Positions 7,634-15,284 of a stretch of DNA of 64,000 nt are shown in pieces. The notes under the pieces were generated by a model, which was not told the origin of the DNA, ran no database searches, and saw only the letters and a program-made list of their open reading frames with translations. Positions within the stretch are counted from its first letter, which is position 1, and every line of letters starts with the position of its first letter. Where the stretch lies: contig NZ_JAKFFT010000010.1 of assembly GCF_021502655.1 (NCBI RefSeq), positions 62,001 to 126,000 of the forward strand, written 5' to 3'. Both the position numbers and the translations under genes were made by a program. This stretch comes from Dyadobacter sp. CY347 (GTDB lineage: Bacteria > Bacteroidota > Bacteroidia > Cytophagales > Spirosomataceae).

Positions 7634-10381
7634 ATGATACGAATGATCCAGAGCAGCAATGCTGCCCATGCCAAAGCATATTTCAAGCAAGCCTTGTCCA
7701 AAGCTGATTATTATATCAATGATCAGGAGCTGAATGGTCATATCCAGGGCAAGCTTGCCGAGCGACTTGGTTTGACAGGGATAGCAACACAGGAGACGTT
7801 TTTTGCCTTGTGCGAAAATGTTCATCCGGTCACAGGGGAGCATCTAACTCCTCGGACAAAGGATGAGCGGACAACGGGCTATGACATTAATTTCCATTGT
7901 CCAAAGTCAGTGTCAATACTGCATGCCTTATCCAAGGATGACCATCTACTGAAAGCCTTTGAAGCAAGCGTCAAGGCCACGATGGACGATATCGAAACGG
8001 ACGCTAAGACCCGGGTGCGCAAGGGTGGTCAGTATGATGATAGGCAGACCGGAGAGCTCCTTTGGGCAGACTTTACCCACCAAACCGCACGACCGGTCGA
8101 AGGGCACCTGCCCGACCCCCACTTGCATGCTCACTGCTTCGTGTTCAATGCGACTTGGGACGAGCAAGAGCAGCAAGTAAAGGCCGGGCAGTTCCGGGAC
8201 ATCAAACGGGACATGCCTTACTATCAGGCACGTTTTCATAAGCATCTATCTGACCAGTTGATGGATCAGGGCTATGGCATCAGGCGCACCGATAAGTCCT
8301 TTGAAATTGAAAATGTGCCTGATCGTGTGATTGACCTGTTTTCCAAGCGGACAGATGAAATTGGGCGGATCGCAAAAGAAAAGGGAATTACAGATATTGA
8401 CGAATTAGGCGCTTTGGGTGCCCGCACCCGTGCCAAAAAGCAAGCGGGTGTAGGCATGGATGAACTTAAAGCTGACTGGAAGCGCCAGATACATGAGCTT
8501 GGACCCGAAAAAGAAGGTATTTCAGAGCGACCTATCCGTCATGCACCGGAACAGCTGAGAGAGATTAAACATGTCAAGGACTGCGTTGATCATGCCGTTT
8601 TGCATGGTTTCGAGCGGGCGTCGGTTATTCGGGATAGGCGATTGCTCGAAAGCGCCTATCGCCAGAGTATCGGCGAGCGGACGATCAGTCTTGACGCTGT
8701 AACAACCCACCTGAATGGAGATAACCGCCTGATCGGTGTCAACGATCAGGGCCAAACCCTGCTCACCACGAAGGCTGTGCTGGCTGAGGAGCATCACATG
8801 GTGAAGCTTGCTAGGGCTGGACAAGGCAAGCTGAAGCCTTTGTACGCGAAGGCTCCTGAACTCAAATTGGATGGTCAACAAGGTGCTGCCGTCTCTCATG
8901 TCTTGACGACAACCAATCGGGTTTCAATTATCCGTGGTGCAGCCGGTTCCGGCAAAACCACGTTAATGCGGGAAGCCGTTAAACATATCGAGAGTGCTGG
9001 CAAGACGGTGACAGTTGTTGCCCCGACCTCGCAAGCCTCCCGAGGGGTGCTTAAAGAGGAAGGCTTTGAAGATGCCGAAACCGTCTCGCGGCTGCTGGTT
9101 GATAAAAAAATGCAGGATAAAATCGCCGGGCAAGTGTTGTGGGTGGATGAAGCCGGGTTGCTCGGAACCCAGGATATGACGGCACTGCTGGAACTGTCCA
9201 CCAAGCAGAACGCTCGCCTCATTTTAGGCGGCGACACCAGGCAGCACTCGTCCGTTATTCGCGGTGACGCGCTGCGCATCCTCAATACGGTCGGTGAGAT
9301 TAGAACGGCTGAGGTGAGCAAAATTTACCGCCAGCGAAATGAAGACTACCGCAAGGCCGTTGAAGACCTTTCCAATGGTGACGTGAAAAGTGCTTTTGAA
9401 AAGCTTGACCATATGGAAGCTATCCAGACCATCGATCCGCTGAAGCCAAATGAAGTCCTGGTAAAGGATTTCACTAACACGATAAAAAACGGAAAGACCG
9501 CTCTTGTCATTTCACCTACTCACCGGCAAAGCGAGGATGTTACCGGTGATATCCGCAAAGAACTGAGACGCGAGGGTGTCTTGGGAAAAAAGGAAATTAC
9601 AGCTACACGCCTGGTCAGCCGTAATTTAACCGAGGCTGAAAGAAGCGACTGGCGCAATATCGATGTCGGCAATGTTATTCAGTTCAATCAAAATGTGGAA
9701 GGTATTCAGCGCGGCAGTCGCTGGAAAGTCGATGACAGCAATGAAAATCACATCCATATCCGCAACAGCGCCGATGAAACGCAGATGCTTCCGACTGGCA
9801 AAAGCGCACTTTATGATGTTTACAGAGAAAAATCACTTGATCTTGCCAAGGGCGATCTTGTGCGCATAACCCGCAACGGTTTTGATGATCAGAAAAAACG
9901 GCTGAACAATGGTCAACTTCTACAAGTGACATCTGTCAAGAAGAGCGGTGATATTGAACTACTCAACACGACAAGTAAAGCCAAATACAAGATTGATCAG
10001 AATTTTGGGCATGTAGCTCACGCCTATTGTATTACCTCACATGCAAGTCAGGGTAAAACGGTTGATGAAGTGTTCATATCGCAACCGGCTGCAACGTTTC
10101 CAGCAACGGATGCCAAACAGCTTTATGTGTCCGTGTCTCGTGGACGTGACCGGGCACGTATTTATACCGATGACAAAGAAGAACTGCTTTCCTATGCCCA
10201 GCGGCTCGGTGACAGACAATCAGCGTTGGAATTAATACAACGGCGAAAACAGGTCGAAGAAATCGCCCGCGACAATGTCCGGCGCGAATTACAGCAACAG
10301 ATGCAAAAAACAAAGGTGCCTGTCCCGGTCAAAAAGCCCAAACAAACAACCAAAGACATAGATTATGAACCAGGCATTTAA
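7634..10381 (+). CDS. MobF (TrwC/TraI-family) relaxase-helicase
   Basis: A 915-residue bifunctional conjugative relaxase. The relaxase domain has tandem tyrosines Y26-Y27, FHCPKSVS around residue 87 (compare FSAPKSVS in the family), and the metal-binding three-histidine set H149 (FTHQTAR), H165 and H167 (PHLHAH), matching TrwC H150/H161/H163 in spacing apart from a short insertion. The C-terminal half is a RecD-like helicase with Walker A GAAGSGKTTL near residue 434, WVDEAGLL, and late motifs ITSHASQGKT and YVSVSRGRDRA. It should nick oriT, stay bound to the 5' end and unwind the transferred strand. MobF relaxases are uncommon in Bacteroidota compared with MobP and MobB types. The gene overlaps the next by 17 nt. 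Confidence 0.95.
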   Translation: MIRMIQSSNAAHAKAYFKQALSKADYYINDQELNGHIQGKLAERLGLTGIATQETFFALCENVHPVTGEHLTPRTKDERTTGYDINFHCPKSVSILHALSKDDHLLKAFEASVKATMDDIETDAKTRVRKGGQYDDRQTGELLWADFTHQTARPVEGHLPDPHLHAHCFVFNATWDEQEQQVKAGQFRDIKRDMPYYQARFHKHLSDQLMDQGYGIRRTDKSFEIENVPDRVIDLFSKRTDEIGRIAKEKGITDIDELGALGARTRAKKQAGVGMDELKADWKRQIHELGPEKEGISERPIRHAPEQLREIKHVKDCVDHAVLHGFERASVIRDRRLLESAYRQSIGERTISLDAVTTHLNGDNRLIGVNDQGQTLLTTKAVLAEEHHMVKLARAGQGKLKPLYAKAPELKLDGQQGAAVSHVLTTTNRVSIIRGAAGSGKTTLMREAVKHIESAGKTVTVVAPTSQASRGVLKEEGFEDAETVSRLLVDKKMQDKIAGQVLWVDEAGLLGTQDMTALLELSTKQNARLILGGDTRQHSSVIRGDALRILNTVGEIRTAEVSKIYRQRNEDYRKAVEDLSNGDVKSAFEKLDHMEAIQTIDPLKPNEVLVKDFTNTIKNGKTALVISPTHRQSEDVTGDIRKELRREGVLGKKEITATRLVSRNLTEAERSDWRNIDVGNVIQFNQNVEGIQRGSRWKVDDSNENHIHIRNSADETQMLPTGKSALYDVYREKSLDLAKGDLVRITRNGFDDQKKRLNNGQLLQVTSVKKSGDIELLNTTSKAKYKIDQNFGHVAHAYCITSHASQGKTVDEVFISQPAATFPATDAKQLYVSVSRGRDRARIYTDDKEELLSYAQRLGDRQSALELIQRRKQVEEIARDNVRRELQQQMQKTKVPVPVKKPKQTTKDIDYEPGI

Positions 10382-10769
10382 AACACGGTTCGACCAGATG
10401 CGGGAGAGCAACCCCGCTAAAACGGAAATGGAGCCGGGAGACATTAATGTCCATACTAATCCGCTGTTCCATTCTGTAGGCCATGCCCGCAATTTATGCA
10501 TGGTGTGGCCGGACGGACGTCAGTCCTTCTTTAATTACGCATATCTGGTGTCGGCAGACTTTGTGCCGGGCGAGGAGATGAACACGATCCGATTGGGGTT
10601 TTCGTCCCAGGACGTAATAATCAAAGGGTATGGGTTGGAAACGTTGTTTGTACAATTGCTTGACCATCTTCCCCGGATCATTACAGCAGTTGATAAACGA
10701 TACATACCGGCAGAAACGGGTGGTGAAAGTATTGTTATGAATATTAAAGTTGAGACATCAGGAGGATAA
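10365..10769 (+). CDS. Hypothetical protein overlapping the relaxase end
   Basis: A 134-residue protein starting at an ATG 17 nt inside the relaxase gene, so it is translationally coupled to it. The central part (HARNLCMVWPDGRQSFFNYAYL, interrupted by polar residues) looks like a small beta-rich fold. No domain or signal peptide is recognised. The tight overlap and lack of a competing frame support it being real. A role with the relaxase is inferred only from position. Confidence 0.55.
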   Translation: MNQAFKTRFDQMRESNPAKTEMEPGDINVHTNPLFHSVGHARNLCMVWPDGRQSFFNYAYLVSADFVPGEEMNTIRLGFSSQDVIIKGYGLETLFVQLLDHLPRIITAVDKRYIPAETGGESIVMNIKVETSGG

Positions 10770-10802
10770 AAAGCCGGGCAAATTGCTTGCCCGGCAGGGA
10801 TA

Positions 10803-11006
10803 TTATTTGCTTCTAGGTTTATTTTTTCTGATGACCATTGGGGTTTGCCCACTGGTGCTATCCACTAAGATGTTAAGACCGGTGCCATCTTTGTGTTCCC
10901 AGGCGACTCCGACTTTCATCCATTCTGGCTTGTCATTGCCGGTATCCTTCAAGAAGTAGACGTTATGTGTTGGGTATTTCTTTTGGTTTTGGTTTCCGGT
11001 TGTCAT
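10803..11006 (-). CDS. Small conserved mobilome protein
   Basis: A 67-residue protein. The ATG at 11006 is chosen because AAAGGAG lies just upstream on the minus strand; a longer upstream frame lacks such a site. The pattern THNVYFLKD...WMKVGVAWEHKDGTGLNILVD resembles small single-domain proteins of unknown function found on conjugative plasmids and islands near transfer genes. It is convergent with the gene ending at 10769. Confidence 0.6.
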   Translation of the reverse strand: MTTGNQNQKKYPTHNVYFLKDTGNDKPEWMKVGVAWEHKDGTGLNILVDSTSGQTPMVIRKNKPRSK

Positions 11007-11147
11007 CAATAATCTCCTTTGTTGTGTTGTTGATGATGGAAGCAAAAATAGTGGATAAGAACGTGACAGCTCCCCGAAGCGAAGCGGAGTCGAAGATGAT
11101 TTTTATGGAATAGAAATCAGGGATAAGCGCAAGCACGGGCGTTCCGC

Positions 11148-11162
11148 TATGCTGACAGCATA
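11148..11162. repeat. Short perfect inverted repeat between small gene and ardC
   Basis: TATGCTG-A-CAGCATA lies in the 231-nt gap downstream of the ardC stop. No gene is seen in the gap. It may be a protein-binding site or part of an oriT; neither is demonstrated. Confidence 0.35.
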
Positions 11163-11237
11163 TATCGGCAGACCAAACAAAGGAGGTTTGAGCTTAACCG
11201 AAATCAATTGGCGAAAGGTCTTCCACACATCTTACTC

Positions 11238-12131
11238 CTATGAAGGTTGAAGACTACGGACATATTCAACGGCCTTTTGAGCATGGGATGCTGCTGAGAA
11301 GATTAACCGTTTGTCGTCTTTCAAGGCTTTGAGCCAATGTTGAATATAGGCGGCATGCCGTTCTTCCGGCATCGGTTCGAAACCAAGAAATGCTGCCAGA
11401 AAGCAAGCGCCGATTTCTGCAACCAATTCTTCTTTCGCGTATCCTTCATCTCCGAACTGTTTACGTCCCAGATCACGGTTCAATCTTGTTGGATGTTTTG
11501 TCCAATGGGTAATCTCATGCGCTAGAATTGCGTAATAATCTTCAATTGTTGTGAAGCTTTCTACCGGTGGCATTTGTATTCGGTCAGACAATTGAGAATA
11601 AGATGCTTCGCGTCCTGTATAGATGTCAGCTTTTGTATGAGCGAAGAATTCTTCCAGTTCAGCAACGCGCTGGGGACCATTATCCGTCTTCAGCTCTGGT
11701 GTCGTATAAAATTGATCAGGCAATCCATTGATCTGCGATGCGTTGAAGACGGTGTAGGTCTTTAAAAATGGAATCTTTTTGGTTTCAGATTGACCGTCCT
11801 TGCCCTCTTCTTCTCTGATTAAGTGGTCAGCATAGACGATCTGTGTGCCCTTCTCACCTTTGATAACAGAGCCCTTCATGTCTAAGGCCTGATTGAACGT
11901 CATCCAGTGTGATAACGGATAATTTCTCTCGGCAGCTGTTGCCCAGAGTAGAATGGTGTTGATGCCAGTGTACGGGATATCATTCCAGCGAACGGGCAGA
12001 TTGACAGTTGCCGACATATTCTGTGAATTCCAGGGCTGACGCCAGGTCAAATTTCCCCGTTCAAGATCAGCCATGATTTTATTAGTCACACGAGAGTAGA
12101 TGTCAGTTTGTGTTTGAGGTTCTTGGATCAT
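11238..12131 (-). CDS. ardC: ArdC-type anti-restriction protein with metallopeptidase domain
   Basis: A 297-residue protein with the ArdC layout: an N-terminal ssDNA-binding domain (VTNKIMADLERGNLTWRQPW near residue 15, then the WNDIPYTGINTILLW region) and a C-terminal zincin-like domain with HEITHW near residue 210 and ELVAEIGACFL about 40 residues later, supplying the zinc ligands and catalytic Glu. ArdC proteins coat incoming single strands and protect transferred DNA from restriction. A good Shine-Dalgarno (AGGAG) precedes the ATG. It lies downstream of the primase-like gene on the same strand, separated by a long interrupted palindrome. Confidence 0.9.
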   Translation of the reverse strand: MIQEPQTQTDIYSRVTNKIMADLERGNLTWRQPWNSQNMSATVNLPVRWNDIPYTGINTILLWATAAERNYPLSHWMTFNQALDMKGSVIKGEKGTQIVYADHLIREEEGKDGQSETKKIPFLKTYTVFNASQINGLPDQFYTTPELKTDNGPQRVAELEEFFAHTKADIYTGREASYSQLSDRIQMPPVESFTTIEDYYAILAHEITHWTKHPTRLNRDLGRKQFGDEGYAKEELVAEIGACFLAAFLGFEPMPEERHAAYIQHWLKALKDDKRLIFSAASHAQKAVEYVRSLQPS

Positions 12132-12192
12132 TGCTTGCTCCTATTCGATGTTTCAAAATGGTGGGCGTGGAATTTGAAGTTTCTATGCTCTT

Positions 12193-12346
12193 CCGATGTC
12201 AGGGTTCTGTGATGGAATAATCCGGTGAGCTAGCGAACAAACGGCAAGAATTTTGGATGGGCGGGGAATGGCGAAGCCAGGCGAAAATTCTTGTTGGTGC
12301 AGTGAGCGGCACCGGATATCATCAGCGACTTAAACCCTGATACCGG
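12193..12346. repeat. Long interrupted palindrome (candidate oriT, replication origin or structured RNA)
   Basis: Three perfect inverted-repeat pairs share one centre at about 12269: TCAGGGTT/AACCCTGA (12199-12206 and 12333-12340), ATCCGGTG/CACCGGAT (12220-12227 and 12310-12317) and CAAGAATTTT/AAAATTCTTG (12245-12254 and 12284-12293). The outer arm extends imperfectly to 12193 and 12346, and a small hairpin TGGC-GAA-GCCA sits at the apex. No ORF explains it. It lies between the primase-like gene and ardC, so it could be a single-strand initiation site, an oriT or a leader RNA. Confidence 0.7.
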
Positions 12347-12370
12347 AGAGAATGAAACCAGACGCCAAAC

Positions 12371-13297
12371 CTATCGGTTTGACATTGGTCTAGTAGGAGA
12401 TGACATTGCCACATGCCACTCATTGACATCTTTGTGCGGTGCATAAAGATTATTCATGCGGATATGCTGAATATCCTGCTGAGTCTTCAAGAATTCAGAT
12501 AGAAGACGGGTCACATTTGCTCCGGATTGGTCATTATCCATCCAGGTATAAGCTACGCGATAGCCGTAATTGTGAATGTAGGGAAAGGCTTTGGATAAGC
12601 AGGCAATGGAATTGAGAATGATGCTGTCACCGTTTAGGTAATCATTTCCAAGTCTGCTTACGGCAGAAAGATAATCCATGAAACCCTCAAAGACATGTAT
12701 ATGCTGGGACGGTGGATTATCCCCTCGTACAAAACTTATGGTCTTTGGTTTAGTGCTGCCTTTAAAAAATGGATTACGTAATTCATATCCGCCGTCTTCA
12801 TTCTTGAAACCAAGAGCGAAAAAGTTTTTACCAGACGCTTTATTTTGGAGCTGGACTTCTTGTAGATGTTCCTTTGCAATGTTGAGATCAATATTTCTTT
12901 GGCCTAGATATCGGATTAACGCCAAATGTTCAATTTGTTTTGATGATTTTACTATAAGCGGTGGGTCGGTGATTTCATGCTTGTCCAGAAATTGTATCGG
13001 TGGAATGGTGATATCATTTGTCGCCATATTTCTGATCCAGCGCAAGGCATCTGATGTTGTGCAGTCTTCCTTGCTGGCTCTTAAATAGTGACGTACAAAA
13101 TCAACAAGATCGCCGCCAGCCGCTTCTCCATAGTCGTACCAGCTGTTTGTTTTCAGGTAGACCCAAAAACTTGGTGTCTTTTCGTTACGTAGTGGCGAGA
13201 GATACAAGGCTTTATCGCCACTAAGACGTTTTGGATGCCTGTCAAGCTTTGCAAGAATTTCAGGCATAGGAATAGCTTTGGCATGATCAATGTTCAT
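12371..13297 (-). CDS. Primase-like toprim protein of mobile elements
   Basis: A 308-residue protein with an N-terminal region resembling the CHC2 primase zinc domain (YLSPLRNEKTPSF, then WYDYGEAAGGDLVDFV) in which the cysteine ligands are missing, as is common in Bacteroidota mobile-element versions. The C-terminal toprim domain has HVFEGFMDYLSA (catalytic Glu) near residue 203 and YTWMDNDQSG (DxD-like pair) near residue 256. Such proteins probably prime or process the transferred strand. A GGAG lies before the ATG at 13297. It is a member of the primase-like/ardC transcription unit. Confidence 0.8.
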   Translation of the reverse strand: MNIDHAKAIPMPEILAKLDRHPKRLSGDKALYLSPLRNEKTPSFWVYLKTNSWYDYGEAAGGDLVDFVRHYLRASKEDCTTSDALRWIRNMATNDITIPPIQFLDKHEITDPPLIVKSSKQIEHLALIRYLGQRNIDLNIAKEHLQEVQLQNKASGKNFFALGFKNEDGGYELRNPFFKGSTKPKTISFVRGDNPPSQHIHVFEGFMDYLSAVSRLGNDYLNGDSIILNSIACLSKAFPYIHNYGYRVAYTWMDNDQSGANVTRLLSEFLKTQQDIQHIRMNNLYAPHKDVNEWHVAMSSPTRPMSNR

Positions 13298-13350
13298 GTC
13301 AGTCTCCGGGCAAAAAAGGGAATGGAGTTAGTCTGGTTTAAGAAGTGCGG

Positions 13351-13548
13351 CTATCGCTTTACAAGGCGCTGTTCGAGAAATTTATCGATATCAGAACGTC
13401 GATAACGAACTGCGCGACCGACCTTAATTGGTTTAAGATCATAGCGTTTTGTGCAGTCCCAGACTGCGAGGGTTCCGGGTGATACGGCTAGATATTTCGC
13501 AGCCGTTTTTCGATCGAGCAATACTTCACTGTTTGTATCCTTGGTCAT
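13351..13548 (-). CDS. AlpA/excisionase-like HTH protein
   Basis: A 65-residue DNA-binding protein with an HTH_17 fold: LLDRKTAAKYLAVSPGTLAV, then KVGRAVRYRRSDIDKFLE. The ATG at 13548 has an AGGAG before it. The frame continues upstream but runs through the tRNA-fMet fragment and is not coding there. AlpA-like proteins control excision of P4-type elements. Here it is divergent from the P4-type integrase gene with the attachment core between them, the classic int-xis arrangement. Confidence 0.8.
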   Translation of the reverse strand: MTKDTNSEVLLDRKTAAKYLAVSPGTLAVWDCTKRYDLKPIKVGRAVRYRRSDIDKFLEQRLVKR

Positions 13549-13727
13549 GATAATCTCCTGGGTGGGTGATTCTCCTTGAATGAATAGACATCCATAAATA
13601 GGAATATATTCATGATACAGGGAATTAATACCTAAGAGCAACCGAAAAGTGAATACGTTAACAAAGGATAAGAACGGAGAATTTCCATTCAGCGCAGTTA
13701 CAGAGTTTACGAAATAGGAAAAGAAAT

Positions 13728-13747
13728 GCGGCACCAGTGCGGCACTA
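13728..13747. promoter_or_regulatory. Arm-type repeat pair left of the fMet core (candidate)
   Basis: GCGGCACCA followed, 11 bp later, by GCGGCACTA. The same doublet recurs in the same orientation at 13959-13978, on the other side of the tRNA-fMet core. It is a probable P4-type integrase arm site by arrangement. Confidence 0.6.
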
Positions 13748-13793
13748 AGCTTTTTAAGCTCAAAGTTAGATGTATCTAAGTGCTTGGAATAAT

Positions 13794-13838
13794 TGGTTGC
13801 GGGGGCCAGATTTGAACTGACGACCTTCAGGTTATGAG
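13794..13838 (-). repeat. 3'-half tRNA-fMet fragment (attachment core of second integrase)
   Basis: On the minus strand this reads from the CTCATAA anticodon loop through the T-arm GTCAG TTCAAAT CTGGC and the acceptor 3' strand CCCCGCA to ACCA. This is the 3' half of initiator tRNA as in E. coli fMet, with few differences. The 5' half is absent, since the bases before the loop do not pair with the stem, so this is not a functional tRNA. The CCA end is encoded, unlike the three intact tRNA genes in this window. Confidence 0.85.
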
Positions 13839-13958
13839 GGAGATTTATACAATTTCCACCGAGTTTAATCATCATATTTTATTATTAATACTCAAGTACT
13901 TATTAGGCGAGATTTCCTTTTCGTGCTACACTGGTTTATATACAATTTAACCCAGAAT

Positions 13959-13978
13959 GCGGCACCAGCGCGGCACCA
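13959..13978. promoter_or_regulatory. Arm-type repeat pair right of the fMet core (candidate)
   Basis: Two perfect GCGGCACCA copies 11 bp apart end 4 nt before the integrase ATG at 13983. They pair with the doublet at 13728-13747 around the tRNA-fMet core. Integrase bound here would also overlap its own translation start region, which suggests autoregulation. Confidence 0.6.
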
Positions 13979-13982
13979 GAAA

Positions 13983-15281
13983 ATGTCAGTCAGATTTACA
14001 AAACCTTTTTTTGAAAGCCTTCCACTTCCCTCAAAGGGGCGTAGATACTTTCACGATGATAAGGAAAAAGGCTTGTCTGTATATCAGACTGCCAATGGCG
14101 TAATTTCATTTTACACTCGTAAACGGGTAAAAGGAAAAGACGCAAGAGTGTTTATTGGGCAGTATCCAGATATATCAATAGAAAATGCCCGAAGAAAAAC
14201 GGCGGAACTTAAAGGCCTGATCGCAACAGGGAAAGACCCTCATGAAGAGAAACAGGTTGAAAAGCGTAATAGTCAAACCTTTGGGAATCTGTTCGATGAG
14301 TACATGACACGTTATAGTAAAAAACACAAAAAATCGTGGAAATATGACGAAAGAGAAATCAATAAGTTTTTGGCTCAGTGGTTCAATAAGCGCTTAACAA
14401 GCATTAACCGGCTGGATGTTCAAGTATTACATGAGAAAATTCATCATAATAGCGGCCTCTATCAAGCTAATCGCATTCTTGAGCGGATCAAGGGAATGTA
14501 TAACAAGGCAATTGAGTGGGGTTGGCAGGGGCAAAACCCTACCATCGGAATAAAAAAATACAAAGAAAAGAGCAGAGATCGATTTGTTCAGCCATCGGAA
14601 ATGCCTTGCTTGATCCAGTCCTTAAACGAAGAAGAAAATACCACAGTAAAGGACTTTTTCTGGTTACTACTTCTCACCGGGTGCCGGAAAACGAATACGT
14701 TAATGATGCGCTGGGATCAAATTAATTGGGAAAAAAGTGAGTGGCGTATTCCTGATTCCAAAAATGGAGAGCCTCTATTTATTCCACTAACAGAGCGAGC
14801 CTTTGAAATATTAAAATTTAGATATTCCTCGTCGGAGAGTGCCTGGGTGTTTCCTCAAGAGCTCGACAATGAAAAGCATTTTGCCGATCCTAAAAAGGGT
14901 TGGAAGCGTACTCTTCAAAGAGCAACATTCTATCTTTGGTTGCGCCACGAAAAAATAGGTGACTGGCTTTTAGGAATAAGAGATGAGCTCCCTCACCTCT
15001 CTCCTCAAATGCTGTTCAAGGAGGCTGTCGAACGAGCAAAGAGAGAAAGATTAGAGTTGCCGGCTGGCCTTCTGGATATACGTATGCACGACATTCGCCG
15101 CACTTTCGGAAGCTATCAGGCAATTACTGGTGCTAGCCTTCAAGTAATTGGCAAAAGCTTGGGTCATAAATCCACCCAAGCTACTCAAATATATGCCAGA
15201 TTAAATTTAGATTCAGTTCGAGGCTCTGTTGAAAAAGCTACGGAAGCGATGTTTCAAGCAACCGAACTGCTGCCAAAATAA
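13983..15281 (+). CDS. P4-type tyrosine integrase (second integrase of the island)
   Basis: A 432-residue integrase with the N-terminal DUF4102-like domain (YFHDDKEKGLSVYQTANGVISFY; RVFIGQYPDISIENAR), an SAM-like core-binding domain and a catalytic domain holding the first Arg in LLLTGCRKTNTLMMRW, the box HDIRRTF, LGHKSTQAT and the nucleophilic Tyr in IYARL. The ATG at 13983 is chosen because an upstream in-frame start would translate the arm repeats. P4-type enzymes insert into tRNA 3' ends, which fits the adjacent tRNA-fMet fragment. It ends 3 bp from the convergent hsdR stop. A longer-than-usual insert separates the LRHEKIGDWLLG region from the HxxR box. Confidence 0.93.
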   Translation: MSVRFTKPFFESLPLPSKGRRYFHDDKEKGLSVYQTANGVISFYTRKRVKGKDARVFIGQYPDISIENARRKTAELKGLIATGKDPHEEKQVEKRNSQTFGNLFDEYMTRYSKKHKKSWKYDEREINKFLAQWFNKRLTSINRLDVQVLHEKIHHNSGLYQANRILERIKGMYNKAIEWGWQGQNPTIGIKKYKEKSRDRFVQPSEMPCLIQSLNEEENTTVKDFFWLLLLTGCRKTNTLMMRWDQINWEKSEWRIPDSKNGEPLFIPLTERAFEILKFRYSSSESAWVFPQELDNEKHFADPKKGWKRTLQRATFYLWLRHEKIGDWLLGIRDELPHLSPQMLFKEAVERAKRERLELPAGLLDIRMHDIRRTFGSYQAITGASLQVIGKSLGHKSTQATQIYARLNLDSVRGSVEKATEAMFQATELLPK

Positions 15282-15284
15282 TTG

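Noticed and set aside
13549..13875. N-terminal extension of the AlpA-like protein (174-residue version)
   Set aside because: The extension translates the tRNA-fMet fragment and the arm repeats. The ATG at 13548 has a good Shine-Dalgarno and matches the family length.
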